In this document: in pieces, positions 51,813-60,871 of the stretch | Position numbering within the stretch: position 1 is the stretch's first letter | How the letters are laid out: every line of letters begins with the position of its first letter | Notes under the pieces: generated by a model | Told to the model about the DNA's origin: nothing | The model's input: the letters and a program-made list of their open reading frames with translations, nothing else | The model's database searches: none | Position numbers and translations under genes: made by a program | Source: Prevotellaceae bacterium UBA2852 | Lineage (GTDB): Bacteria > Bacteroidota > Bacteroidia > Bacteroidales > Bacteroidaceae | Length of the DNA stretch: 64,000 nt | Direction: 5' to 3' | Assembly: GCA_002350855.1 (NCBI GenBank) | Contig: DEFM01000024.1 | Coordinates: forward strand, 95,837-159,836

Positions 51813-51873
51813 TGTTAAAAATCGCCTTTTTGCTTATTTATAACCAATCTAAATAAGCAGGGGTATTGGCATA

Positions 51874-52179
51874 CTAATTTATCACGTATTTCTTGCCCTT
51901 GACAACAACGATGCCTTTGTAGCCCTTGCTGACACGCTGACCACTGAGGTTGTACCATACTTCGGGTTCGCCACATGGTTCTCCCCCCTTTAGGGAATTT
52001 GAGGGAGATGATTCAATATTTAAGATGCCAGTGGGGTCAACGGTGGAGAACTCAATAGGACTGCAAACCATGTAGGATGTACCCCAGAAATCATAATTAT
52101 CAACTGCAGAGTAGTTGATAACACAGTACAATATGTGGATAGGATCGAAACTACCGTCCTCTTTGCGTTGATAACACAT
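51874..52179 (-). pseudogene. C-terminal fragment of a secreted protein with sorting tail
   Basis: 101 codons; an in-frame TGA lies just before the first ATG, and no signal peptide is present. The end (EVWYNLSGQRVSKGYKGIVV, then KGKKYVIN) matches the sorting-type tail seen on other exported proteins here. Residues SSPSNSLKGGEPC are encoded by an inserted CCCCCTTTAGGGAATTTGAGGG element. It is likely the leftover end of a larger surface protein gene. The parent family is not recognisable. Confidence 0.6.
51976..52009 (-). repeat. Element related to the CCCCCTCTAACTCCCC family, inside a reading frame
   Basis: CTCCCCCCTTTAGGGAATTT-GAGGGAGA forms a weak dyad and is translated in frame as SSPSNSLKGGE on the minus strand. 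Confidence 0.6.
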
Positions 52180-52244
52180 ATTTCATTGTTTTCGCCTCAT
52201 AGTCGAAAGCTCTGCGTCTTATAATTTTTAATATGTAATTATCA

Positions 52245-54209
52245 TTACCATATTCTTACGCGGTCGGCGGGAGCGAGGTAGAGTTTGTCGGTTGGTTCTA
52301 TGGGGAATAGGTCGTACCAGTAGTCTACATTGCGTACTATTCCGTTGACTCTTTCGCGTGGAAGAGAATGTATGTCCTTGTCTTTGTGCTCGTCTCCTTC
52401 ACCCAAGGTGCGAACTTGTGCATACTTGGCAGAGTATTTGGCTTGCCATAGATATGCATAGCTCAGGAAGAAGCGCTGGCACTGCAGTTTGAGCTGATCA
52501 CCCTTGAATCCGTTGTCTTGCAGGTGTTTCTCATAGGTTTCATAGGCTATGAGAAATCCTCCGAGGTCGGCTATGTTCTCACTTACTGTGTAATCGCCCT
52601 GATTGCAGAGTCCGGGCAATGACCATGGCATGACTTCGGTTTGGCTGTAGTAGTCGATTAGCAACTGTGCCCTGCGAAGGAACTCTTCTTTATCTGCTTG
52701 ACTTGCCCATATTTCCCCTAAGTCTCCCATTTTATTGAATTTTGCTCCATTGGTATCGAATCCGTGTGTTATTTCATGTCCGAAGACGGTGCATGAAACG
52801 TAGTTGTGAACTTCATTGGCATTAGGATTGTACACCGGATCCATTATCCAAATAGGATAGATGTTCATGGAATTGTAGTTTTGAGAATAAAAGGCGTTGA
52901 CGGTAGTCAAGTCGTGTTGATTGTTGATGATGGCATGGAATGAGACCTTCACGGTCTCCATACCTATGAGGCGACGGTTAAGATTGAGTTGTGCGCGTCG
53001 CACGGCCAGCACGTCATCAAAGAGCGTAGATTCTTGACTCAAATCGGGCAGTCCTTCGTCGAACCACTCATCGGGGCATCCTATACAGAAGGTCATTGCT
53101 TCAAGTTTCTCGATGGCATTATGCTTAGACTGGGCGCTCATCCATTCATTGTTTTCTATTCGTTGATGCAACACCTCCCTCATCTGGATACACATATCCA
53201 GTGTACGTCTCTTCATCTCTGGTGTGACGTAGGCATCGGTGTAAATCTTGGAAGTCTCGTAGTTCAGATAGCTCTTGGCAAAATTCTTCACTAAGTCTGC
53301 GCGAGTCTGCTCTTGTCCTTTCTCTTGATTATAATTCCCCAGTTCTTCATCGTCGAAACACACCTTGTCTTGGTTAATTAAGGGCAACATGATTTCTTGT
53401 TTCCATGTGTCCAGATCAAGATTCTGTAATTGTTGAAAGGCCTTCATCTGACCCTGAACAACGATGTCTGGTTGATCAGGGACTGCAGCGATGATGTAGG
53501 CATCTTCAAGAGATATTCCCAGATTCTCGAAAATAATATTAAGCATGGGCCATTGCTCTGTGTCGAAACTGCGTGTGGATTTGCCAGCGAGAGGTTTGGC
53601 ACAAGCCAGCACATTAGCATCGTGGTTTATGCGCCATGACAGATCATTGTCCTTTTCCAGAAAACTTGCAGCAAATTCATCCTTAAAATTGCAAGACAGA
53701 TATGCCGCCATGCGTCCATTGTGGGATAAGACGTTGAGTTTGAACGGACATCTATATCCCTCGAGCATGAGCTGTGCAGTGAGTTTCCACATCTCTTCTA
53801 AGGAGGTGACATCATTGATTCGGTCAATGACCGACTGCATCTTATTGCGTTGATGAGTCACGGCATTCGCATCCATCCGGCCAGCATCGGTCAACATCTT
53901 CTCCTGTGAAGGGAAATGCAAGGCAGCTATACGTTCATTAACAATATTCTGAAGACCTACCTTTATCCAAGAATTAATATCAGCCTTGTCTTCGTCCACG
54001 GTAGTGTTTTGCCAGAAACCGCCGTTGCAGTACATGAAGAAGTCGTCGCCCGGGCGAGTACTCTTGTCCATCATATCATCGCTGACAAGCCATTCCCCAT
54101 TGTCAGTCACTTGTTTTGGTGAGGAATTGTCGTCGGAGCAAGAAGTCATCACAACTGCAGCAGCGCAGCACATCATGCCTATAGCAAGTATCGAAAATCT
54201 CTTTCTCAT
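52245..54209 (-). CDS. M13 family metallopeptidase lipoprotein (PepO/neprilysin type)
   Basis: 654 residues. A lipoprotein signal ends at Cys24 (VVMTSC). Zinc motif HEITH at 478-482 with the distal Glu in SENIADLGG (Glu544). The 430-residue N-terminal helical lobe and C-terminal catalytic lobe fit the M13 fold, which cleaves peptides of limited size on the hydrophobic side. The end is RVRIW, where many members have CxVW. Located at the outer membrane or periplasm. Its promoter has a good -7 element at 54248-54256. Confidence 0.95.
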   Translation of the reverse strand: MRKRFSILAIGMMCCAAAVVMTSCSDDNSSPKQVTDNGEWLVSDDMMDKSTRPGDDFFMYCNGGFWQNTTVDEDKADINSWIKVGLQNIVNERIAALHFPSQEKMLTDAGRMDANAVTHQRNKMQSVIDRINDVTSLEEMWKLTAQLMLEGYRCPFKLNVLSHNGRMAAYLSCNFKDEFAASFLEKDNDLSWRINHDANVLACAKPLAGKSTRSFDTEQWPMLNIIFENLGISLEDAYIIAAVPDQPDIVVQGQMKAFQQLQNLDLDTWKQEIMLPLINQDKVCFDDEELGNYNQEKGQEQTRADLVKNFAKSYLNYETSKIYTDAYVTPEMKRRTLDMCIQMREVLHQRIENNEWMSAQSKHNAIEKLEAMTFCIGCPDEWFDEGLPDLSQESTLFDDVLAVRRAQLNLNRRLIGMETVKVSFHAIINNQHDLTTVNAFYSQNYNSMNIYPIWIMDPVYNPNANEVHNYVSCTVFGHEITHGFDTNGAKFNKMGDLGEIWASQADKEEFLRRAQLLIDYYSQTEVMPWSLPGLCNQGDYTVSENIADLGGFLIAYETYEKHLQDNGFKGDQLKLQCQRFFLSYAYLWQAKYSAKYAQVRTLGEGDEHKDKDIHSLPRERVNGIVRNVDYWYDLFPIEPTDKLYLAPADRVRIW

Positions 54210-54247
54210 TTTTATGTTTTTATTAGTGTTTATTTGTGTTTGTCAGG

Positions 54248-54256
54248 GCAAAGGTA
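54248..54256 (-). promoter_or_regulatory. -7 element of the M13 peptidase gene
   Basis: TACCTTTGC on the minus strand, 39 bp before ATG 54209. Confidence 0.6.
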
Positions 54257-54265
54257 GGAAAAAAT

Positions 54266-54297
54266 GAAAAATGAATGGTGAAGAATGAAGAATTTTT
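54266..54297. repeat. GAAGAAT heptamer array
   Basis: GAAAAAT, GAATGGT, GAAGAAT, GAAGAAT: same unit and 7-bp period as at 11555, directly upstream of the M13 promoter, mirroring the metG arrangement. Confidence 0.6.
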
Positions 54298-54310
54298 TTA
54301 AAACAACTAT

Positions 54311-54366
54311 CACCTTAACCTTAACCTTAACGATAACCTTAACGATAACTTTAACGATAACGAAAA
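54311..54366. repeat. CTTAAC/GATAAC hexamer array
   Basis: Eight or more hexamers (CTTAAC three times, then GATAAC and CTTAAC alternating, TTTAAC, GATAAC) with exact 6-bp period between two divergent promoters. Confidence 0.8.
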
Positions 54367-54387
54367 ACTATGGTTGGTTTGTGTTTT

Positions 54388-54420
54388 TTTGCCATATTCA
54401 CAAAAAGTTATTATATTTGC
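54388..54420 (+). promoter_or_regulatory. Promoter of the B3/B4-domain gene
   Basis: TTTG at 54388-54391, exactly 20 bp, TATATTTGC at 54412-54420. Leader about 55 nt. Confidence 0.7.
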
Positions 54421-54479
54421 CAATGAAAATTTGATGTAACAGTGAACTTTGAGTGAAGAATCTATTGTAAATTAAAAAT

Positions 54480-55151
54480 ATGGAATTGAAGAAATTTGTT
54501 ATTGGCGAGGATTTGCGGGAAAAGTGGAGCAAGTATGTGGGCGGCATTGTTTATGCTGAGTTCAGGAATACTGAGCATAGCGACGAACTATGGGCAGAGA
54601 TTGACAGGTATGTGGAGGAACTGCGCAGCAAGTACACCGTGGACAGCATCAAGCAAATCAGTGGGATAGAAGCCACCCGCCAGGCTTATAAGGCGTGTGG
54701 AAAAGACCCAAGCCGCTATCGTCCGTCAAACGAACAGCTGATTCGGCGTGTGCTGCAAGGCAAGTCGCTCTACCAGATAGACACGGCGGTTGACCTCATC
54801 AATCTGGCATCAATGCGATATGGCTACAGCATAGGTGGTTTCGACTACGACCGCATCGTAGGCGATACCATTACTCTTGGCGTAGGTCGCGAAGGCGAAC
54901 CCTACGAAGGCATCGGTCGTGGAGTGCTCAACATTGCAGGAATGCCTGTTGTGCGTGATGCCATCGGAGGCATCGGAACTCCCACGAGCGACAACGAACG
55001 CACGAAGATGTCGCTGCAGACCACCCGTCTGCTTGCTCTTGTCAATGGTTACGACGGCGATGCTGAACAAGTCCGCCAATGCTGCCAGTTTATCTGCGAC
55101 CTCCTGCAACGATATGCAGACGGTAAGGAGTTTCAACAATTTTACCTTTAG
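54480..55151 (+). CDS. B3/B4 tRNA-binding-domain protein
   Basis: 223 residues resembling the B3/B4 domain of phenylalanyl-tRNA synthetase beta subunit, found alone in many bacteria. Typical sequence: GIEATRQAYKACGKDPSRYRPS and RRVLQGKSLYQIDTAVDLIN. The isolated domain is thought to act on mischarged tRNA or amino acids, but its role here is unproven. No signal peptide, cytoplasmic. Single gene with a strong promoter. Confidence 0.88.
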   Translation: MELKKFVIGEDLREKWSKYVGGIVYAEFRNTEHSDELWAEIDRYVEELRSKYTVDSIKQISGIEATRQAYKACGKDPSRYRPSNEQLIRRVLQGKSLYQIDTAVDLINLASMRYGYSIGGFDYDRIVGDTITLGVGREGEPYEGIGRGVLNIAGMPVVRDAIGGIGTPTSDNERTKMSLQTTRLLALVNGYDGDAEQVRQCCQFICDLLQRYADGKEFQQFYL

Positions 55152-55221
55152 ATAACAACCATTTTATTACAACTGTTATACAATAACTTCATAATTTTGC
55201 ATCAGACAATCTTCTTGATAT

Positions 55222-55260
55222 AAAACACCGCACTTCGTGCTAAGATTAACAAGATTAATA
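55222..55260. repeat. GTGC-GCAC intergenic repeat, copy 2 (inverted)
   Basis: AACACCGCACTTCGTGCTAA-GATTAACAAGATTAATA is the complement of copy 1. Confidence 0.65.
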
Positions 55261-55390
55261 AGAAGAAAACGATAACGAAAATGGTTTTAAGATAAAACAC
55301 GAATTACCATATAATTCCCCATATAATTTTCCATTAATAATTATTTAGATAAAAACCTGTAGAACCCTTTCTTGTTTTTGTATATTAAAT

Positions 55391-55458
55391 AAATCTTATT
55401 AATCATATAAATCTTAGTGCGGAGCACGATGTTGAAATAAAAAACAATCCTTAAAAAT
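55391..55458. repeat. GTGC-GCAC intergenic repeat, copy 3
   Basis: AATCTTATTAATCATATAAA, then TCTTAGTGCGGAGCACGATG-TTGAAATAAAAAACAATCC. A related short inverted piece (GCGCACTACGTGCTATGATT) follows at 55472. Confidence 0.7.
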
Positions 55459-55536
55459 CCTTGACTGAAACAGCGCACTACGTGCTATGATTAAATGATT
55501 AAAATGATTAAATGATTAATCTTATAAATCTTTGTA

Positions 55537-55590
55537 ATCTTATTAATCTTAGTGCGGAGCACGATGTTGAAATAAAAAACAATCCTTTTT
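55537..55590. repeat. GTGC-GCAC intergenic repeat, copy 4
   Basis: Matches copy 3 without change from CTTAGTGCGGAGCACGATG through TTGAAATAAAAAACAATCCTT. Confidence 0.75.
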
Positions 55591-55651
55591 ATCCTTAAAA
55601 TCCCTGATAAAAAGTATCCTTGACATAAGACTAAATAAAAAACCTAAGACA

Positions 55652-58600
55652 ATGATGAAGATTTTTTTTAGAACATTATTGCTGATTATCGGCTCGGCGT
55701 TGATGCCGCAGTCGGTGATGGCACAGAGTGAGATCTATCCTCAGCATTTCGACCTGGAGGAAGTACAACTGCTCGACGGACCCTTCCAGAATGCCCTTCA
55801 AGTGAACAACAAACTGCTTTTGGAATACGACGTGAACCGCCTGCTCACACCCTTCGTACGTCAGGCTGGACTTAGCAGCAAGAGCGGCAGCAAGTACTAC
55901 GGATGGACTACCACTCATCCCACATTTACCAACTGGGGCGACAGCGGATGGTCGCTCGAAGGACACGTGGGAGGACATTACCTCACTGCCCTGGCACTCG
56001 CCTATGCTGCAACGAACGACGCTGCAACACGTACAGCCATGAAGGAGCGTCTGGACTATATGCTCAACATCCTCAAGGACTGTCAGGATGCCTTCGACGG
56101 CAATACTGAAGGTATGGAGGGATTCCTCGGCGGCCAGCCCATCAACCAGATATGGACAGGTCTCTACAAGCGCGACCTCACAGAGTTCAAGAAATACGGT
56201 GGATGGGTACCCTTCTACTGTGAGCACAAGGTGCTTGCCGGACTTCGTGACGCATGGCTCTATACCGGCAGCACACTTGCCCGCGACCTCTTCCGCAGAA
56301 TGTGTGACTGGAGCGTGAACGTAGTCAGTAACCTCACCACATCGGAGATGCAGGACATCCTCGGTTGGGAACACGGAGGCATGAACGAACCGCTTGCCGA
56401 CGCCTACCTGCTCTTCGGCGAGAAGAAATACCTCGACGCTGCGAAGAAGTACAGCCATCAGTACATGATCGACGGTATGCAGACTCTCAACACCACATTC
56501 CTCGACGGCAAGCATGCCAATACCCAGGTGCCAAAGTACATAGGTTTCGAACGCATCTACCAGCTCGACCCCTCCATGAGTACCTACCGCAAGGCTGCAC
56601 ACAACTTCTGGACCGACGTTGCCACCCACCGCACCGTCTGCATCGGAGGCAATAGCATCAGCGAGCATTTCCTCGCCAAGAACCGCTGCGACCAGTACAT
56701 CAACAACCTTGAAGGTCCTGAGAGCTGCAACACCAACAACATGCTCAAACTCTCCGAACTCCTCTTCGACGAGACCCACGATGCAGCCTATGCCGATTTC
56801 TATGAGGCTGCAACCTGGAACCACATCCTCTCTACCCAAGACCCTCAGACAGGCGGCTACGTCTATTTCACCTCCCTGCGTCCCCAGTCCTACCGCATCT
56901 ATTCCACTGTGAACAAGGGTATGTGGTGCTGCGTAGGTACGGGTATGGAAAACCATTCCAAGTACGGACACTTCATCTACACTCACAGCACTGACAATTC
57001 GGTGCTTTATGTCAACCTCTTCACCGCTTCGAAGTTGCAGTCGGAGAACTTCGCGCTGACTCAGCAGACTCAGTTCCCCTACTCCACCACTTCTACCATC
57101 ACCATCGACAAGGACGGCGAATACACCCTCGCAGTGCGCCATCCGGCATGGACCACAGCCGACTTCTCCGTCACCGTCAACGGTTCACCTGTAGATATAT
57201 CAGCAACTGCAGGCAAGGCATCGTTTGTCAACATTCAGCGCTCATGGAAGAAAGGCGACGTAGTGGTTGTGAATCTGCCTATGACCCTGCGTGTAGAGGA
57301 ATGTCCTAACTACACCGACTACATCGCTTTCAAGTACGGACCAATCCTCCTGGCAGCACAGACAACGGCTGTGAAAGCTGGTGATGACTCAGGACTGGAA
57401 TACGAGAAACTGCAGAATGAATTTGCTGGCGAAGGCCGTATGGATCACTCTCCCGGTGCTGTTGGCAAGGGTCTGGCACTCTCCACCGCCCCGCTGCTCA
57501 TTGGCGAACGCAGCAAGGTGCTTGACCAGCGTGTCAAGGTGAAGGATCTCGCTGCCCTGTCGTTCGAACTCGATGCCAAGAGCGAACAGAGCAAGGGCAA
57601 TTGGGACAAACTCACCCTCGTTCCTTTCTACACCATACAGCATGCCCGCTACTCCTGCTATTTCTACCAGCAGACGGCAGAAGGCTATGATAACAGCGAT
57701 ATGGGTAAGGCTGACGCCGAGGAAGCAGCACTCGCAGAACGTACCATCGACTTCGTGGCAACGGGTGAGCAGCAGAGTGAGGCTGGACACCAGATGACCA
57801 CCTCCAGCAACTCCACCAAGGGCAGTCACGACGGAGAGTTCTACCGCGACTGTGCCAGCGGCGGATATGTGCAGTATATACTCCAGAATCCTGACGTCCT
57901 CAAGGACAGCCTCTGCATCATGTGCCGCTTCACCACCGACGACAAGGGTCGTGTGGCAACTATCAAGGTAAACGGCAAGAAACTGGCAGACGTGACCGTT
58001 CCTTCAAGCTATGCAGGCGCTGATGACAACGGCTTCTACAACCAGGAGTTTGTTATACCGGCAGAGTACATGGTCAAGACCAACGGAGACGTGCGCACTC
58101 AGGTCATTTTCCGCATCGAGGCATCAGGCTCTACACCTATACCGGGACTCTACTACCTGCGTCTTGTGAAGCAACGCCCTGTGTCCGATCCCTACAGGTT
58201 CGTTTCCAGCGAATGGGTGACAGGCGACGTCAACCGCGTGGCACAGAGCAAAATTTCCTACGACAACGTAAACAACACACTTACAGTAAAAGCATCGGGC
58301 AACAACAATGTATGCCTGATGCTTAACTACCAGAATAAGACCTATAACGTTACCGCAGACCAGAAATACCTCATTGCCAAAGGCACCAATCTTGCCATCA
58401 CATCCGGCAAGAACTACCTCTGGTGGCTCAACGGCGTGAACCGCGGTTCTTCGGTTGCTCCCTACTATGCAGGCACTGCTGACGACGGAGAGAGAGTCAT
58501 TGCCTGGGACATCAGCACCAGCGGCATAGCCGACAACTGCCAGGGCGACATCTGGAACTTCTGTCAGGGACAGACCATCTTCGGCATGACTTCAACCACA

Positions 58601-58825
58601 GGCACATCGGTCATCAGCTACATCGGTTTCCAGTCATCCGTCGAGGACTTCCTCGCCTCAGTGGGAATCAACCGTATCAACGAAAACGATAACTCTTCAC
58701 TCTACAATGGTATTTACGACCTCAGCGGACGCAAGGTCTCAGTCGATAATCCCAGTACCATCACTTCACATTCTTTACCAAAAGGCTTTTACGTAGCCAA
58801 TGGACAAAAGGTCATGGTGAAATAA
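55652..58825 (+). CDS. GH127-type beta-L-arabinofuranosidase, exported
   Basis: 1057 residues. Signal peptide 1-24. Residues about 30-600 match GH127 (or the related GH146), which release L-arabinofuranose. The zinc-cysteine active site is recognisable: Glu357 and Cys359 in GPESCNTNNM, Cys426-Cys427 in MWCCVGTG, with Glu338 a candidate acid/base. The second half carries beta-sandwich modules and the last 60 residues form a sorting-type tail (GIYDLSGRKV, GFYVANGQKVMVK). A hexamer AACGAAAACGATAAC repeat encodes NENDN just before that tail. The gene overlaps the convergent GNAT gene by 14 bp. Confidence 0.9.
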   Translation: MMKIFFRTLLLIIGSALMPQSVMAQSEIYPQHFDLEEVQLLDGPFQNALQVNNKLLLEYDVNRLLTPFVRQAGLSSKSGSKYYGWTTTHPTFTNWGDSGWSLEGHVGGHYLTALALAYAATNDAATRTAMKERLDYMLNILKDCQDAFDGNTEGMEGFLGGQPINQIWTGLYKRDLTEFKKYGGWVPFYCEHKVLAGLRDAWLYTGSTLARDLFRRMCDWSVNVVSNLTTSEMQDILGWEHGGMNEPLADAYLLFGEKKYLDAAKKYSHQYMIDGMQTLNTTFLDGKHANTQVPKYIGFERIYQLDPSMSTYRKAAHNFWTDVATHRTVCIGGNSISEHFLAKNRCDQYINNLEGPESCNTNNMLKLSELLFDETHDAAYADFYEAATWNHILSTQDPQTGGYVYFTSLRPQSYRIYSTVNKGMWCCVGTGMENHSKYGHFIYTHSTDNSVLYVNLFTASKLQSENFALTQQTQFPYSTTSTITIDKDGEYTLAVRHPAWTTADFSVTVNGSPVDISATAGKASFVNIQRSWKKGDVVVVNLPMTLRVEECPNYTDYIAFKYGPILLAAQTTAVKAGDDSGLEYEKLQNEFAGEGRMDHSPGAVGKGLALSTAPLLIGERSKVLDQRVKVKDLAALSFELDAKSEQSKGNWDKLTLVPFYTIQHARYSCYFYQQTAEGYDNSDMGKADAEEAALAERTIDFVATGEQQSEAGHQMTTSSNSTKGSHDGEFYRDCASGGYVQYILQNPDVLKDSLCIMCRFTTDDKGRVATIKVNGKKLADVTVPSSYAGADDNGFYNQEFVIPAEYMVKTNGDVRTQVIFRIEASGSTPIPGLYYLRLVKQRPVSDPYRFVSSEWVTGDVNRVAQSKISYDNVNNTLTVKASGNNNVCLMLNYQNKTYNVTADQKYLIAKGTNLAITSGKNYLWWLNGVNRGSSVAPYYAGTADDGERVIAWDISTSGIADNCQGDIWNFCQGQTIFGMTSTTGTSVISYIGFQSSVEDFLASVGINRINENDNSSLYNGIYDLSGRKVSVDNPSTITSHSLPKGFYVANGQKVMVK

Positions 58826-59282
58826 AACTCACCTCCATCGTTGTTTTCTGCACTTTCATGCCCATGTTCTTGTAGAATTGGAGTGCAGGATCGTTGCCTT
58901 CCCACACATTGAGGGTGATGTTATTGCAGCCGATACATTTTGCATAGTCGAGGACGTGCTCATACAGCGACTTGCCGACGTGTTTGCCACGGGCATTCTC
59001 ATCCACACAGATATCATCAATATACAGTGTCTTGATGTCTTCAAGCAGTAGATTGTCCTTAACCTCCGATATCTGGCAGAAAGCGTAACCTAATACCATT
59101 CCATCGTCATAGACAAAAATGGGCTTGCTGTCGTCTTTGAGCAGGCTCTCTAATTCCTTTTCACTATATTTGGTGGTATGAGGTTTGAATAAATCAGGGC
59201 GTATCACATGGTGCACCATATTCACCTGGTGCAAAAGCTCTATGATGCGCTTAATATCCTCCTGTTTTGCTTTTCTAATCAT
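58812..59282 (-). CDS. GNAT family N-acetyltransferase
   Basis: 156 residues. The acetyl-CoA-binding motif A is present around residues 85-105 (IDDICVDENARGKHVGKSLY, R/Q-x-x-G-x-A/G variant RGKHVG), with the later LNVWEGNDPALQFYKNMGM block. The acceptor is unknown. It ends 14 bp inside the GH127 gene on the other strand and shares its upstream region with the GH8 gene. Confidence 0.9.
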   Translation of the reverse strand: MIRKAKQEDIKRIIELLHQVNMVHHVIRPDLFKPHTTKYSEKELESLLKDDSKPIFVYDDGMVLGYAFCQISEVKDNLLLEDIKTLYIDDICVDENARGKHVGKSLYEHVLDYAKCIGCNNITLNVWEGNDPALQFYKNMGMKVQKTTMEVSFISP

Positions 59283-59391
59283 TATTGTTAATTGTTTATC
59301 GGCTATGAAGCCGTCTGCAAATTTACTTCAATTAATCTAAACCATAAAACAAATGATATGGTTTATTTTCTGAAAGTTTATTATTCCTACA

Positions 59392-59423
59392 TTTGCCTTA
59401 TTATCAGAAAAGATGTACTTTTG
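59392..59423 (+). promoter_or_regulatory. Promoter of the GH8 gene
   Basis: TTTG at 59392-59395, exactly 20 bp, TACTTTTG at 59416-59423; about 20 nt leader to ATG 59448. It supports that start over the longer frame from 59292. Confidence 0.7.
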
Positions 59424-59447
59424 TGGAGTTTAATTATAGAAAAGCTT

Positions 59448-60824
59448 ATGGAGATTACCAAAATAAAAAGACAACTTGCCGTGCTGGCAATGCTGTTTTT
59501 CCTTGTGCTGCAGGCTGGTGCCCAGCAGCAGTTTAAACCTTGGACAAAAGGTGCATTTGAGACAGGACGATACCGCAACGTGTTTGTGGAGATGGGTTAT
59601 TCGCAAAGCGATGTTGATGCCAAGTTGAAGGAAGTCTTCAACGATGTGTTTAAGGGGGAAAACAAGGTTTATTTCGAGGTTGGTGACTCCATGGGCTACG
59701 TCAGCGACATCAAGAACCACGATGCCCGCACCGAAGGTATGTCGTACGGAATGATGATTGCCGTGCAGTTTGGTGAGAAGGACATCTTCGACCGTCTGTG
59801 GCGATGGAGCAAGAAATATATGCAGCACCAGAGCGGACACCGTGAAGGTTACTTTGCATGGAGCTGCAAGACCGACGGCACGCATAACAGCGATGGTGCA
59901 GCCAGCGACGGAGAACTGTATTTCATCACCGCACTCATTTTCGCTTCGAACCGATGGGGCAACGACACAGGAATCAACTACAAGGCTGAAGCCCAACATA
60001 TCCTTAACTGCATACAGCCTCGTGAATATACTCCTGAGCCAAGACCGGGAACAGGCAACGCTGGTCCTCAACCGACAGGACCGCAGAAAATCTACCTGAT
60101 AGACCCTGAGACAAATCTCATAACCTTCACTCCCGACGGATTCGGACAACGGTTTACCGACCCCAGCTATCACATCCCTGCATTCTACGAAGTGTGGGCA
60201 AAATGGGGCGATGACGGACGTTCTGAACTATGGAACGAATGTGCACGCAAGAGCCGCGAGTTCCTGCATAAATGCATCAACCCACAAACGGGGCTGAACG
60301 CTGATATGTGCCAGTATGACGGCAGTGAGATGCGGATGCCGCGATTCCCGGGTATGCCGCAGGGACAGCAGAATACCGCTCCACGGCGCAACGGAAGCAA
60401 TAATTTCCGCTACGACTCATGGCGCGTACCTATGAACATAGCGATGGACTATGAATGGAGCTGTGAAGATGGTGAGTGGCAGCGACAGTACGGTGAGACT
60501 ATCCAGAACTTCTTCTACTCACAAGGCGTCAATACTTTCCTTGACCAGTACCGCACCGACGGCACTGTGCCTGAAGGCAATGAGATTCTCGGAGCAGGCG
60601 GTTTCCGCAAGCTGCGCCACAGTATTGGTCTTGTTGCCACTACTGCCGCAGCCTCGATGATGTGTTCACACGCAAAGAGCAAGGAGTTTGTTGACGCTCT
60701 CTGGAACGCCAAACATGAGCCGTTTGACGACGGTTACTTCGATGCCTATTACGATGGTCTGCTCCGCCTCTTTGCCTTCATGCACCTAAGCGGAAACTAT
60801 CGAATCATCTGTCCTGCAAACTAA
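59448..60824 (+). CDS. Glycoside hydrolase family 8, xylooligosaccharide-type
   Basis: 458 residues from ATG 59448. Signal peptide about 1-25 (VLAMLFFLVLQAGAQ). The GH8 (alpha/alpha)6 barrel shows ARTEGMSYGMMIAVQ, containing the proposed catalytic acid Glu, and SDGELYFITAL with an active-site Asp. These match the reducing-end xylose-releasing exo-oligoxylanase branch more than cellulases (from memory of the family). With the neighbouring GH127 it suggests use of arabinoxylan or similar plant fibre. No SusC/SusD pair is present in the window. Confidence 0.9.
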   Translation: MEITKIKRQLAVLAMLFFLVLQAGAQQQFKPWTKGAFETGRYRNVFVEMGYSQSDVDAKLKEVFNDVFKGENKVYFEVGDSMGYVSDIKNHDARTEGMSYGMMIAVQFGEKDIFDRLWRWSKKYMQHQSGHREGYFAWSCKTDGTHNSDGAASDGELYFITALIFASNRWGNDTGINYKAEAQHILNCIQPREYTPEPRPGTGNAGPQPTGPQKIYLIDPETNLITFTPDGFGQRFTDPSYHIPAFYEVWAKWGDDGRSELWNECARKSREFLHKCINPQTGLNADMCQYDGSEMRMPRFPGMPQGQQNTAPRRNGSNNFRYDSWRVPMNIAMDYEWSCEDGEWQRQYGETIQNFFYSQGVNTFLDQYRTDGTVPEGNEILGAGGFRKLRHSIGLVATTAAASMMCSHAKSKEFVDALWNAKHEPFDDGYFDAYYDGLLRLFAFMHLSGNYRIICPAN

Positions 60825-60871
60825 ACTTAAAAACTTAAGAACTTAAGAACTCAAGAAACTTAAAAACTCAA
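60823..60871. repeat. AACTTAAG octamer array, copy 3
   Basis: Six units of AACTTAAA/AACTTAAG/AACTCAAG with 8-bp period (one unit of 9) spanning the gap between the GH8 stop and the end of the next convergent gene. Confidence 0.75.

Larger units (their letters stand above)
55152..55651. other. 500-bp gene-free region rich in repeats
   Basis: It contains a -7-like TAATTTTGC at 55192-55200, three or four copies of the TTAGTGC-GGA-GCACGATGTTGAAA repeat in both orientations, AT-rich ATTAAATGATT tandem units near 55487-55520, and ATCCTT-rich strings. No ORF or RNA gene is credible. Confidence 0.6.

Noticed and set aside
55676..57142. 488-codon minus-strand frame
   Set aside because: Long, but it lies opposite the GH127 catalytic domain, whose active-site motifs are intact; high GC at third positions commonly opens this frame.
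59292..59447. Longer start for the GH8 protein
   Set aside because: A perfect promoter lies inside this extension and the signal peptide begins at ATG 59448.
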